Positions 23,293-34,330 of a stretch of 64,000 nt of DNA are shown piece by piece. The position numbers and the translations under genes are program-made. The DNA is taken from the NCBI RefSeq assembly GCF_042477335.2, contig NC_091255.1, forward strand, positions 21,182,501 through 21,246,500. The letters run 5' to 3'. Numbering within the stretch: position 1 is the stretch's first letter; the number at the start of each line of letters is the position of its first letter. Below the pieces are notes generated by a model. That model was not told the DNA's origin and did not search any database. It was given only the letters and a program-made list of their open reading frames with translations. Source of the stretch: Ovis canadensis (Eukaryota; Chordata; Mammalia; Artiodactyla; Bovidae).

Positions 23293-25560
23293 TGGTGACT
23301 TTAGAGGCACTCCAAAATCCCTTTGGGAAGAGGAAGCTGATTTCAAAGTAACCCTGCCCCCCTCCAGTCAGGGCTCGCCTTAGTAGGACCACTGAGCTGA
23401 GGGAGGAGACCCACGCCCCTGGGGGGTGTCCCCTCTGAGGCATAAGGAGGTGAGGGCGGAGGATGTTAAGGATGGGCATTTCCTCAAGGCTGCATCTTTC
23501 CGAGACTGCACCATCTGTGACGCAGGAACTCCAGGTGGGGGGTGGCTCCTGCTCTATCTATCATCTCTGACTCCAAGGTTGCACAAAGCAGGTTACCTTT
23601 GTTGCCAAGGTCACCCAGCCTTATCTTCCAGCCTGGACCCCTGTCCTACCTGCCATAAACTTGTTACCCGTCACTGTCTAGGTCACCCTGGTCCTAGTTC
23701 CTTTAGAGGGGACAAGACCCCCCCCCCCTCATTACAGCAGGAATCATAAGAGCAGGGATGGGCCCTAACACATCACAGTGACTTACAAGGCCCATAAAGC
23801 TGCCAGCCTTGGGCCCAGCAGTGCCAGCCCGTCACAGCCTCCTTCCTCTTACTCCACACAGGATCCCCGAGTGTCCTGTGTTCAAGTCCCCGGTCTTCCT
23901 TTGACTCAGGGATGACCTTGGGCAACTTTCCTGCTCCTCTCTAATTGCAACTTCCTCGTCTATAAAGTGGGGAGGATAACCCTGCCCTGCTGACCACTGT
24001 CAATAAACAGTTATTAGGCCAGAGCCTGCCCAGCCCAGACTTTCACAACCCGCCTCCTGGTGCCATGGGTGTAGCTGCTGGCACATGGAAGATGCAGAAA
24101 TGAATCACAATTGTCATCCTCTGGGGGTTTTCGTGCCACGGCCCTGTCTGGATAGGGAGGGAGGCACTGGGGAGGCTTCAAGGTCAGACAGCCCTGGATC
24201 ACTCCTGGCCCCACCCACTTGCTCTGTGACATCAGCTGAGCCTCCGTTTTCTTCATCTGTGAAATAAAAACCGTATCCCCATCTTCCTCCTAGGTTTCTG
24301 ATTCTCATGATTCACTATGAGAATTCAGTGACTAAAGCCTAAGAAGGGCCAACCCAGCCCTGGGCACATTAGCACGAATCACCATGACCTCTAAGCAGAG
24401 GTCCTTTTACCTGGATTGAACGTGATCCTAAACAGGCATGGATGTGGCGTCGGATGGAGAGAACACTGAGGTCGGCCCAGAGAGGGTCCTCGGCCACATC
24501 CCAGGTCCTCCTGGTCTCCCAAGACCTCAGGAGCGGTGGGGAAGGCTGAGGGGCAAGGTGGGAAACCCCAGCCTCGGGGACCCAAAAGAGAGAGATTTGA
24601 ATTCAGCCTCTCCTAGGATTCTGATGGGCCTCGGGTAGAGGCACAAGGGGGCAAGACACTGCACTCCTGGTGTCCGTAGGTCAGAGGAGGACCTAGGATG
24701 TAGCCCTTAGCAGGAAACGACCAGGAGGCCTGTGATTAGGGGGTGAGGTGGGCAAATGGTTAAGGCAGGAGATTAGAACAGGCTTTGGAGCAACACTGCC
24801 TGGATTCAACATCCCTGCCTCCCACTCACCCTGCACTCCCTCAAGCTCAGGGTCCGGATCCGAAAAATGGGAATGAAAGCAGGGCCTCCCTTCCACCGGT
24901 GCAGTTAGGATTCAACCAGAGGATGCTGGGTAAAGGGCCTGGAATGGAAGAGGTTCAGGTGCTCAATAAACCTCAGCCGTAAGCATAGCTATTACAGGTA
25001 ACGGTAGCAGATGCCCATGAGGTTATGGGAGCCCAGAGGAGGGCTACCTGGCCCAGCCAGTGGGAGCTAGGGGACGCTTCCGGGAGGAGATAAGACTCAA
25101 GCTGAGATACATTGGTGGGGCAAGAAGGAGAGTACTGAAGGATGAGACTGGAGAGTTATCTGGCACCAGACAGGGAGGACTTGTCTATTGGGGTTAAAAA
25201 TTTGGACTGATCTTTCCTTTGATGAGGGGTAGATATCAAGATCCCTATTTTATAGGCCAGGAAATATCCAAATTTCCCAAATGGAAAATATCTCATTTGG
25301 TTGGAGAAAGCAACAGAGATGGTCAGCTACTTCTTTGAGTTATAGAAGAAGTGAGGCTGAGAGAGGGCAGCGACGCACCCTTGTTGCCCAGCCCCTGCCA
25401 CTGCCCCTGAGAGGGTAACAGGCAGGACGGCCAGGGGTCTCCAAATGGAGGAAATAGGCTGCAACTGTCAGACATTTTTATCTCTCTTAAGAGGCAGGAG
25501 GAAACAAACTAGCGATATTTTTTTTTCCTTCTCTATACAAATTTAAAAGGAGGTTTCTCT
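23293..25560. other. Intergenic DNA with several MIR-like pieces
   Basis: MIR-like segments around 23870-24010, 24220-24370 and 24770-24970 (each with the 'tctgtgaaa/tctataaagtgg' core). No gene recognised. Confidence 0.5.
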
Positions 25561-25570
25561 TAAAACACTG

Positions 25571-26449
25571 TGTTGCCATAATGATACTTGGTTTCACCTG
25601 AAATTAACTAATCTCAAACCTTGAGTTAACCAATGCATTTTTCTTATGGAAATGTTTGTCTAAAGCTATGTTAATGTACTATGCATTTACCCCAAACTCT
25701 GTCTTCAAGTCGGTTCAGCCTAATGGCTCAGAACCTACTTGACAAACCAGTATGTTATACTCACACATTGTTCCCCTAATCTGTGTAAACGAGAAACTCT
25801 TTGTATGGTAATCTGCCCTTCTACAAGATTCAAGTCAATCATTTTATGGCACGGGATAAATTGTCTGGTGCCAAGATTATCCCAAAATGCATCTTATGGA
25901 TGAGGGGCCTGGAGCCATTCTGAGTTTTAAGACATTCCTTTCTTTCATTAATAGACTGCTAGTGAGAAGGCAATGGCATCCCATACTCTTGCCTGGAAAA
26001 TCCCATGGATGGAGGAGCTTGGTGGGCTGCAGTCCATGAGGTCGCTAAGAGTCAGACACGACTGAGCGACTTCACTTTCACTTTTCACTTTCATGCATTG
26101 GAGAAGGAAATGGCAACCCACTCCAATGTTCTTGCCTGGAGAATCCCACGGACGGGGGAGCCTGGTGGGCTGCAGTCTGTGGGGTTGCTCAGAGTCAGAC
26201 ATGTCTGAAGTGACTTAGCAGGAGCAGCAGCAGTGACTATAACATCCAGCTGAAGACTAGCAGGGGGTACTCTTTCTGCCCGCTTCTGATGCCTATGCCA
26301 GAAGCTTTCTCTATCTCCCTTATACTTTAATAAAACCTTATTTCACAAAAGCTCTGAGTGATCAAGCCTCGTCTCTGGCCCTGGATTGAATTCTTCTCCT
26401 CTGGAGGCCAAGAATCCTGGCGTCTTTTCGTGGGTCAACAACAACCTTT
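25571..26449 (+). mobile_element. Solitary ERV LTR, split by Bov-A2
   Basis: A U3-like left part (25571-25964) and a right part (26234-26449) with 'ataaaaccttatttcacaaa', then U5-like sequence ending near 'gggtcaacaacaaccttt'. Begins TG and ends CA. No gag, pol or env sequence is present, so it looks like a solo LTR. Confidence 0.7.
25965..26233 (+). mobile_element. Bov-A2 SINE inside the LTR
   Basis: Two Bov-A monomers ('ttgcctggaaaatcccatgg' and 'cttgcctggagaatcccacg') joined by 'cttcactttcacttttcact'. It ends in an AGC-rich tail. Confidence 0.95.
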
Positions 26450-26478
26450 CACTCCCACCTGAGCCCCGCCTACCCCTC

Positions 26479-26515
26479 ACCTCCCCCCCCCCACTCCCCC
26501 CCCCCCCCCCCGCCC
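26479..26515. repeat. Poly(C) tract
   Basis: Two long C runs separated by 'act' and followed by 'gccccgc'. The complementary strand is poly(G) with quadruplex potential. Confidence 0.95.
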
Positions 26516-26519
26516 CGCA

Positions 26520-28020
26520 CCACCAACCTGGGCTCTTTCCATGCCAGCTCATCCTCCCCGACACACTCCTCCCTGCCATTGGAACCCCTAGCCTCCATTT
26601 CCCCTTGTGTTCGGTCCTGGGCAGAGTCCCCTTCAATTAACAGATGATTTAGGGAAATGTTTGCAGAGACTTCAGCTTCTTGTCCTTGGCTATTGAGGTT
26701 AAAGCCACATGCAAAGTGGGTTCCGCCATGCCTGAACCTGAACCTCTGCCACGTTCCAACAGAGACAAGAAGGTGCCTGTCCAGCCAGCCTCTGTGGAAA
26801 GGAAGCTGCAGTCCCCTTCCCCTGGTCTCCACACCCAGCCAGTTTCTCTGGTCTGCAAGGGGAACCGGGGAGGGGAGCAGAGAGAGAGCTATCACGGGGA
26901 CGGGAATATGGCCCTCTTTGGTAGAGAGCTTGGCGGAAACTTCTGCCCCTGAACATTCTGAAATAGTAGCAGCAAGAGGCATGGAACAATCCAGCAATGG
27001 AGATGCCATATGTTCTGTCCGCCCCGCAGAGGCCTCAGGAAAGCTCCCCCAGGGCTGCCCCTCCCCTCTCAGCCAGGGAGCCAGGTCACACCGGCTGGAG
27101 GCTGGGCTCAGAGCCGCTTTGGATTTTCCCACATAGTATTCATATATGTTCTGGTTTATGGTGGAAGGACCACCAGAGAGGGTGATGAAGGTGGTACCAG
27201 ACAGAGGGGAAAAGGAAGGGCCAAGTAGGCAGCCTTGTGGATGAAAGGGCATAGTTAACGCTATGCCAACATGAAGAGACAGCCTCTCTTAGGCGGATGT
27301 GTGTCTGTTAACTTCTTTTTCTCTGGCCATCCAGATAATACCTACTCATTGTAAAGTATTTGGAAAGAAGCAGGGGGAAAAAACTGCTGATAACCTTATC
27401 TCTCAGAGGTAACCATTTTACAATTTTAACGTGTTTCTGAGGAAAAATATTTTAAAGAAAATAGTCATTCCCACCTTAATCTATTTCATTTTTCCAACTT
27501 CCCTTTCCATTTTTATCTATAGGCAAAACCTTGTGGGCATAGTGAGCAATTTAGTATCCTTTGTTAACTTTCGCCTTTCAGTGTCAACATGCGTCCCTGT
27601 TACCTCACAGCCTCCGCAACTGTCATTTTGTGGTTCCACAGTGTTCACAGCTTGGGTCATCAGTTTACTTTCCATTGTAAATAACACTGCAGAGAACATC
27701 TTCCCACTGGGATGGGAAGGGCCACAGGCAGAGGAAGGAAACCGGGGCTCCCAGATCCTCGCCCTATCTCCTCTCTCTGAAGGACTACCATCAGCTTATG
27801 AACATAGTTTGGAGACAGGGTTAGGGTCCAAGGGACCCCTAGAGGCCAGGTAGAGAATCTTAATCAGAAATTCTAACTTTGATTGCTGAAGTACTTGTAA
27901 GATAGGGAATATGGGCAGGGGGTGGGGTGATGTACAGATCAGGGGGTAAGGAATGTGTTTCTGTGTAGATTTGCAGAGACATGTGAGAAAAAAATGCATG
28001 CCTGTAGGGGTTAGGGTTAG
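26520..28020. other. Intergenic DNA, no gene recognised
   Basis: A 260-codon minus-strand open frame (27252-26470) runs through the poly(C) tract into a glycine-rich end and resembles no known protein. 27310-27720 is AT-rich and may be an old LINE. Confidence 0.5.
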
Positions 28021-28021
28021 G

Positions 28022-28258
28022 GAAGGCAATAGCAACCCACTCCAGTACTCTTGCCTGGAAAACACTGAGAGTCAGACACGACTGAACAACTTCACTTTCA
28101 CTTTTCACTTTCACGCATTGGAGAAGGACAAGGCAACCCACTCCAGTGTTCTTGCCTGGAGAATCCCAGGGACCGAGGAGCCTGGTGGGCTGCCGTCTAT
28201 GGGGTCGGACAGGGTCGGACACGACTGAAGCGACTTAGCAGCAGCAGCAGCAGCAGCA
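28022..28258 (+). mobile_element. Bov-A2 SINE with internal deletion
   Basis: The first monomer is shortened (it jumps from 'gcctggaaaacactgagag'), the linker 'cttcactttcacttttcact' and second monomer are complete, and the tail is (AGC)n. Preceded by 'ggggttagggttaggg'. Confidence 0.92.
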
Positions 28259-28562
28259 GGGGCCCCTTCCTAGGGGTGTGTTTACACAACAGCGCCCTCT
28301 GCTGTCCCTGCTCCCCCAACAGTTCTGTGCCCTTTACAGTTGAGAAGTTCTTCCTCCTGCTTAACCAGGGTTAGTCTGTCTTTCCCTAGTGTTTCTTTTT
28401 CAGTTCTGAGGAACACAGTAAGATAGCGACTATAAAATAACTTTCAAAGAGTTGAAAAACAGTTCTTTAGGTCCACCCTATACCTGATACTCAGATCTTT
28501 AGCTCTGATAAAAACTAATTTAGCTGAGTAAAATTTAAAGACCTGTTATGCTTTATTCAATG

Positions 28563-28743
28563 ATTAATTTATTTTTAAATTTTAATTTATTTATTTGGCT
28601 GTGCTGGGTCTTAGCTGAAGCATGCAGGATCTTTATTTGTGGCAGGCAAACTCTTAGCTGCCGCATATAGGATCTAGCTCCCTGAACCCGGGCACCCTGC
28701 ATTGGGAGTATGGAGTTATAGCCACCGAACCCCAGGAAGTCCC
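28563..28743 (-). mobile_element. CHR-type SINE
   Basis: 'atttggctgtgctgggtctt', 'ccctgcattgggagtatgg' and 'ccccaggaagtccc' in reverse orientation. Confidence 0.85.
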
Positions 28744-29332
28744 TCAACGACTATTAATTGGGCAGCATCCAATCTAGTAGATTTAATGGAGTTCCGAGGA
28801 GCTGTACAAAATACCAGACAAAACAACAACAAAACCAGACTGGTTATGGCAAGTTCACTTTCCTTTAGAGAATAGCAGGGGTCATTCAGAATGAGGCAGA
28901 TTGCTTAACTAGTTCTGGTCCTCTGAAGATCCAGCCCAAGCCCCTTCCTTCAGGAAGTGACTCCCTGGCTCTGGCTCCCACTTGCCTGGAGAACGGATGA
29001 AGGTGTCAGAGCTGCAGATAGAAGCTGAGATGTAGCAAGGCTGCAAAGATAACTCACCTCCCACCTTTGATTAGGGCTACAGGTAGGTACCTGTGGAAGG
29101 GTCAGATCAATCTGCCCTGGCTCTTCCCTTATTATGGCAACAGAAGAAGGGGGCAGCGATTCTGCCTTAGTAAGTAACCCCAAACTTAACCTTGCAGGGT
29201 AAAGCTTTTTAAATGACTCTCATGTGGGATGGGTAGGAGTAGGGCTGGCTTCAAGGGCATGGGACTTGCAGAGTCGCACACGGGCTGCACTTGATTTAAT
29301 GTTCTGCTGTTGCCTTCTCGAAAAGCTTCGTT

Positions 29333-29475
29333 TTTGAACCAGGGGCTTCTATTTTGTAGCAGATCCGAGTTGGGGGCGGGCATGCGCAGTCTTCTTGCTG
29401 GCTCTCCACCCTCCCAGGGAGCCCGGAAGCAGCAGGGCAAGCGCGCCTCGGAGAGCCCGTGGACTAGCTTGTGGA
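29333..29475 (+). repeat. Direct repeat, left copy (about 140 bp)
   Basis: Shares with 30156-30290 the ordered landmarks TTTGAACCAGGGGCT, ATGCGCAGTCTTCT, TCCACCCTCCCAGGG and CTCGGAGAGCC. The pair lies about 820 bases apart in the same orientation. Confidence 0.7.
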
Positions 29476-29850
29476 GTCCTTGGCTGGCTCGGGTTCTGCT
29501 TTCTTGCAGGAAACGCTGCACACTCGCTTAGTCCCGGAGCGCAGTCGGCTGTGTGCAGGGACGCGTGACTTTGAGGCACTCGCAACTCGCACCCGAGCAC
29601 TGGCCACCCGGCTTGCCGCAGGCTCGGCTCGCCGGGAACACGCTGGACAGCACCTGCTCCGCAAACTTCTGCTTCAGTCTGGTTTCACACTGCGCCCGGG
29701 GCTGGTCATCAGAAGGTGCGGAAAGTTCCTGAGCTGCGGGCGGCCCTGGAGGGCCTTGCAGAGTCACAAGGGACGCAGAGGCGCGGCAGTACCCTCCCCG
29801 GGCTCGGTGGAGCGCGTGAGCCCCGCGTCCTGGCTGTTCACTGTGCCTCT
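29340..29850. other. GC/CpG-rich stretch in block A, no gene recognised
   Basis: CpG-dense sequence whose counterpart in block C lies at 49260-49800. Open frames on both strands (up to about 240 codons on minus, 30247-29528) have no recognisable domain. It includes one member of a roughly 140-bp direct repeat (see 29333-29475). Confidence 0.5.
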
Positions 29851-30155
29851 GAGACCTGGTTTCTGAATTTGCCCCATCTTCTTCGGGCTTCTCAAAATTA
29901 CCACCAGTTCGATCGCGTTTAGCTCTTTGGGCAATCTCTCCATCTATACCCTCAAGGGCAAAACCTCTGGACCGGAACTTGCGGTACTCTACCTGGGGAG
30001 TCGCTGGCACCTTCCTTCTTGCTTGGACTTTGGAAGCACGGGATGGGGGACACACACACGAGCTGGGGGTCACCCAGAGTCCAAGGAGGGCATATTCAGT
30101 GTGTGAAAGGTGAAGGGGAGGAAGTTCTAGGGATTTTTCTGTCCTTAATTTTTGA

Positions 30156-30290
30156 ACCAGGGGCTCTGCTTGCTTGTTGGGGGCGCTTATGCGCAGTCTT
30201 CTCGCCGGAAGTCCACCCTCCCAGGGCGCGGGGAAGCAGCCGGCCAAAGGCGTCTCGGAGAGCCTGTGGACCAGCAGTCGCAGGTTTTGA
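30156..30290 (+). repeat. Direct repeat, right copy (about 135 bp)
   Basis: Second copy of the repeat at 29333-29475. It is followed at once by a 12-bp-armed hairpin (30284-30312). Confidence 0.7.
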
Positions 30291-30312
30291 ACCAGAGCCC
30301 CTGGTTCAAAAC
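30284..30312. repeat. Perfect inverted repeat, 12-bp arms, 5-base loop
   Basis: GTTTTGAACCAG, loop AGCCC, then CTGGTTCAAAAC. The left arm repeats the first bases of the adjoining direct repeat (TTTTGAACCAG), so the hairpin looks like a short inverted copy of the repeat's own edge. Confidence 0.8.
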
Positions 30313-30999
30313 TTATCTCCCAGATAGCAGCGTCTGCACAGCTTGGATGCTCATAAGGGGGTTGGATCCCTGAAAATTGAGGGAAGCCTTCCCAGTCTCA
30401 CCAAACAATTCACAAGATAGGTTTAGAGTGGGCAGGGGCTATATTCACAATGTGTGAGTTCCTGTTAACACCAGGACAGAGCAAGAGATTGGAGTTTTGC
30501 CCACCACTCCCACTATCCCCGGGTTTTGCCATTCTCCGAGCCTCCTCAGGCAACCTCAGAGCCCCTGCATGCCTCTAGTTCAAAACAGTGGTGGTCTGAA
30601 ATGTTGAGGCAGTTGATTACCCATGAGGGTTATTGGACCAGTGTGAACACGCCCTGGAGTTTGGGCGTCCCCCTGAGGTGGGGACGCGGTTTCTCCTAGG
30701 GCGCAGAGGTCGGGGGAATTTCAGCACCGTGGGATGGACAGCACCCTAGAGCTGCAGGCCTAAACCCAACAGCCCAGGCGAGAGCCCTACTCCCCAACCG
30801 CGAGCTTTAGGGTGGGAGGCCAGACGGAGATGCATTCCGGGCCGGGCCGAGCTCCTGAATCCTGATCTCAAGTCCCAGAGGCTTTGTGGGGCTTGGAGCA
30901 GTGTTCAGAGGATAGGGCCCCAGTTTGAGGTCCGCGATGAGAGGGAAGGAGGCGGGGAGGGAGCCCGAGCCGACCTAGCGGGGGGAAGGTTGGTGTACC

Positions 31000-32325
31000 A
31001 GAACCGCCGAGCCTACGACGGAGATCCTAATTACTCCCCTGGAGCCTCCTTCCAGTTCGCCTGGAATTCCAGTGTCGACGCTGACTCTGGTGCTCTTAAC
31101 AGAACCTCAGACACTCGCAGGCCCAGGTGTGCAGCCTCCACTTCCGCCCAAGATTCAAAGGAAAGATAAGGGCACCTTTTGAAGGGGAATTAAGGTGTGG
31201 AAGGGCTATTCCAGGGGAGGGAGGCAGAGCGGTGACCTGGTAAATGCGAGAGAAGTTAGAGACTTCGAGGAAGCGTGTAATTGGTCCTTTGTAAGGCTCA
31301 GATTACACACCTCATGCCTGGGCCTCCCTGCAGCGGAACGGTCACCAGCGCCTCCGGGGTCGCTCTGTCCTGGTCAGAGAGAAGCCTCGGGACTCAGCGG
31401 GCTAAGGCGGAGGGGTAGGCACTTGCCATGGGCAGCCACTTGTGGCTCTGGGAGGGCAAGCATAGGTGACTTGGGAATCCTAACAAGTTCCCCCTCCCCA
31501 TCCCACTGCCAGGATGAAACCCAGGGCTCCCACTAAACGTGACTCCATCTAGACACAATACCCCACCTCCTGAACTTGCATTTAAGGCACCTGTTACACT
31601 CCATTGTCTAACTGGTCCCTGGTCACATCCACTCCACAGACAGTCCCAGGGTTCCACCTCCTCACTATTTCAACCTCCTGGAATTTCTGATTCCACCCAC
31701 CTGGAAAACTCTACCCAGTCAGGCTTGAACGTCCCCTTTGGCCTGAAATGTCCTAGTTCCAACATCTCCATCCCTGCGTTTGTAGCCAATGTTACTCTGC
31801 GGAACTCTCCTGTCTACCCTTGTCAGTCTCTCTCAACAAGGCCCTGAGCTTCCTTGAGTCAGGAATTAGGTTGGCTTCTCCCATAGCAGCACTACACAGT
31901 AGAATACAGTAGGTGCCCCACAAGCATTTGTCAATCAAGCTTTGTCTTGCTTTACTCAGCATGGATAGCATGGACTAAGGAAAGGTGAGCTCCTAAGGGC
32001 CAGTGGCTCAGGATCACCCAGGGAGAGTCTCAGTGAAATGACTACTCCCTGATCCGACTGCTGGCCCCAATTTGGGTCTATCCGGCTGTAGGATGTGTTG
32101 GCAGTGTTATGAAAATGCCATGGTGGGGGTAATCTTATGGGCTCAGGTGTTCTGAATTTCTTTGATAGGACTATAGGCCCAGAGATGGGCTGTGATTTTT
32201 CCCAGGTCACCTAGCAAAGTAGCAGAGGGCCAATGTCAAAGTTTTTTTAAAAGACGTGAACAGATGGAGAAAATCACTTTCCATCCCCAGAAAACTGAAC
32301 TGGGGGTAACCTGGCTGTAGTGTGT
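31000..32325. other. Block A middle part, no gene recognised
   Basis: Contains an L2-like 3' end at about 31790-31960 ('aataggtgcc'-type tail, 'acaagcatttgtc') and MIR-like sequence at about 31980-32225. Confidence 0.5.
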
Positions 32326-32588
32326 TACTGGAGAAGGCAACGGCAACCCACTCCTGTACTCTTGCCTGGAAAATCAGCCTGGTAGGCTGCAGTCCATGGG
32401 GTCGCTAAGAGTCAGACACTACTGAGCGACTTCACTTTCACTTTTCACTTTCATGCACGGGAGAAGGAAATGGCAACCCACTCCAGTGTTTTTGCCTGGA
32501 GAATCCCAGCCCACCCAAGCCTGGTGGGCTGCCGTCTATGGGGTCGCACAGAGTCGGACATGACTGAAGCAACTTAGGAGCAGCCGCA
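32326..32588 (+). mobile_element. Bov-A2 SINE
   Basis: Two-monomer structure with the 'cttcactttcacttttcact' linker and 'gcagccgcagc' tail. Near-matching 'gtgttactg/gtattactg' at the two edges suggests a target-site duplication. Confidence 0.95.
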
Positions 32589-32899
32589 GCGTATTACTGC
32601 TGGAAAAGCTTCAGGTGGCCCTGGCCAGGGTGAGACCACTGATATCAGCTACACTGGCGCTGATCCTGGGCTTGCTGGGCCACGATAAAAGAGGGGCTGT
32701 AAAGAGCGTTTTTTGTTCCACTGGTTCATTTTATAAGACCCAGATAGAAGAGACATCTGCCCCAAAGCCGCACGGCGAGGTAAGGAGAGGGCCTAGGATA
32801 GTGTTCTCGGAACTGAATTGTTCGAGAACAATTTCCTTCCACGTGAAGGAACCTCGACCTCCCAGACACCCATGAGGCAACCAGCCAGCGAGGTCTTCC

Positions 32900-33300
32900 A
32901 GTTTAGCCGTTTCTGCTTCGGTCCCGGGACCTACTTCGGATCGAGTGCACGACGCTCTACTTCTAGTCTTGAGTGAAAAGAGAGTCAGATTGATTGGTCT
33001 CCCTGCCCAGGGTCGCTGAGCGCTGATTGGCTCTGGCTCGGAAAGGAGCGAGGCGGAGGCGGGGCAGTGGGCGGGGCTTGGCTCGGCTCTGGCTGCTCCT
33101 GGCGCGGACCGGGCGACCTTTGGCGCCCTGGGTACTCGGAGGCCAGGTACGCCGGCTGGTCTTCAGGAGCTCGGCGAGTGCTTCAGGCTGCAGCAGCTAT
33201 GAGGTCGAAATCTCAAGCTCGTCCTCAGTCTGGCGCCTTCTTGCCTCACTCAGAGGCCCTCCTGAGGCTCTCAGGCGCTGTTGGTACCGTCGCTAAAACT
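32900..33300 (+). promoter_or_regulatory. Orphan CpG-rich copy of the ZNHIT3 promoter
   Basis: The sequence 'atcgagtgca', 'tctacttct' and 'gcgctgattgg' recurs in the order seen at 52157-52255. Two inverted CCAAT boxes (near 32991-32997 and 33023-33030) and GC boxes (ggcggggc, gggcggggc) are intact. No ZNHIT3 exon follows. Downstream open frames of 80-89 codons starting at 33027 and 33067 resemble no protein I recognise and follow from GC content. It may still drive a non-coding transcript. Confidence 0.5.
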
Positions 33301-33757
33301 CACTTATAACCAACCACCTTCAGTGTCGATATCGAAGCAGTGGTTTTCAAAAGAAATCATTTTCCACCGGCCGTCCGGTGCTGAAAGCAAGGCTGGGGAT
33401 CTAGGTTCCTGAACACATCTTCACACGCCTGATCTCCGGGGTTCTGCCTCCAAGCATACTCCTGCTCTTTCTTTGTTGCTTATAATGCACAAAACAGTGA
33501 CCTTGGAATACTGGTGACCGTTGGTCACCTGCTCACCAATTCCTCAGCTGAAAGGGGGACAGATTCGAGTAAGATTTGAAGCAACAACAACAACAAAAAT
33601 CTCAATAGCAAAAAGTTAATAAATACCATGCCATCTGAGAGGACAAACTGGCAACAAATAACTCAATTCTCTGAAAGGGAAATTAATTAAAAGCTCAGAG
33701 GAGATGCCAGAACACTTAGCTAGCAGGTTTAAAGAAGAAGGGTGGGGTGGGAGGGGG

Positions 33758-33882
33758 ACTTCCCTAGCAGTCCCGTGATTAGGATCCCATTCTCCACTGT
33801 AGGAGGCAGGGGTTCCATCCCTGGTGGGGGAACTGAGATCCTGCAAGCAGCATGGTGTAGCAAAAAAAAAAAAAAAAAAAAA
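33758..33882 (+). mobile_element. CHR-type SINE with poly(A), inside block A
   Basis: 'acttccctagcagtcccgtg', 'gggttccatccctggtgggg' and 23 A's. It splits sequence that is continuous at the matching site in block C (about 60935). Confidence 0.88.
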
Positions 33883-34055
33883 AGTAAGGGGGCTCTGGAA
33901 AATTCCTAGCTGTATTGATACAAATAATCCAAGCCTACAGCCCAGAAGGACAGGCCCAACAGGGTTAGAGACTACCCACGGTCCCAGCTTTCCCTGTGGG
34001 TTCGTGGGCTTTGCTGCTTGCTTTTAAGGCGGAGCCGCAGTCATGCGCATGCTCC

Positions 34056-34330
34056 CTGAGGCAGTGCTCTGATGAACGTGACCCCAGTCCAGCTGTGTCC
34101 TACCCTTTGGACAGTGTAGTCACTGAGGGCAGAAGCACCGGCTTCCTCTGAAGTCCTCTCATATTCATCGAATTATGGGCTAGGGCCAGCCCCAGAGGCC
34201 AGAGGCAGGTATTTGCCCCCAGGAGCCTGGTCTGCACTCGGGGCAGGGGCAAGGAGCTCAGGGAACAGGGACCCTGGAAGAAAGGATTCTCCTTTATTCC
34301 TTTGACCTTAGAAAAAAATTTTCTATATTC
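34056..34330 (-). pseudogene. Decayed copy of the MYO19 penultimate exon
   Basis: The minus strand aligns with 61113-61415 and its flanks. [22 protein letters not shown] and the SIRALPQ-like end (IRALPQ before a destroyed donor) are recognisable. A TAG stop occurs in frame at 34102-34100, about 50 codons of the functional exon are deleted or scrambled, and the donor GT has become GG. The match continues into intronic sequence on both sides, so this is a genomic-segment duplicate and not a retrocopy. No partner MYO19 exons are seen nearby. It is part of paralogous block A. Confidence 0.8.

Larger units (their letters stand above)
28900..34330 (+). repeat. Paralogous block A (degenerate copy of the ZNHIT3 upstream/MYO19 3' region)
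   Basis: Collinear with block C (48.9-61.4 kb) in the same orientation. Matching landmarks: 30056-30125 with 50032-50100; 30360-30460 with 50180-50280; 30600-30760 with 50400-50570; 32940-33070 with 52155-52300 (ZNHIT3 promoter); 33660-34290 with 60855-61345 (MYO19 intron and exon). The ZNHIT3 exons that should fall between the last two landmarks are absent. Edges are approximate and identity is uneven, so this is an old duplication. A shared L2 copy at about 31.8-31.96 kb/51.3-51.4 kb is weaker evidence, because L2s can land independently. Confidence 0.75.

Noticed and set aside
26470..27252. 260-codon minus-strand open frame
   Set aside because: It has no recognisable domain, runs through the poly(C) tract as glycine-rich sequence, and is overlapped by other long frames on the opposite strand. 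Treated as chance.
29528..30247. 239-codon minus-strand open frame in block A
   Set aside because: It lies in a GC-rich, CpG-dense region, has no domain or splice context, and no equivalent frame is kept in the matching part of block C.
31145..32000. A/C match at 31.8-31.96 kb and 51.3-51.4 kb as independent proof of duplication
   Set aside because: Both sites carry an L2 3' end, and L2s are common enough to match without duplication. Kept only as weak supporting evidence.
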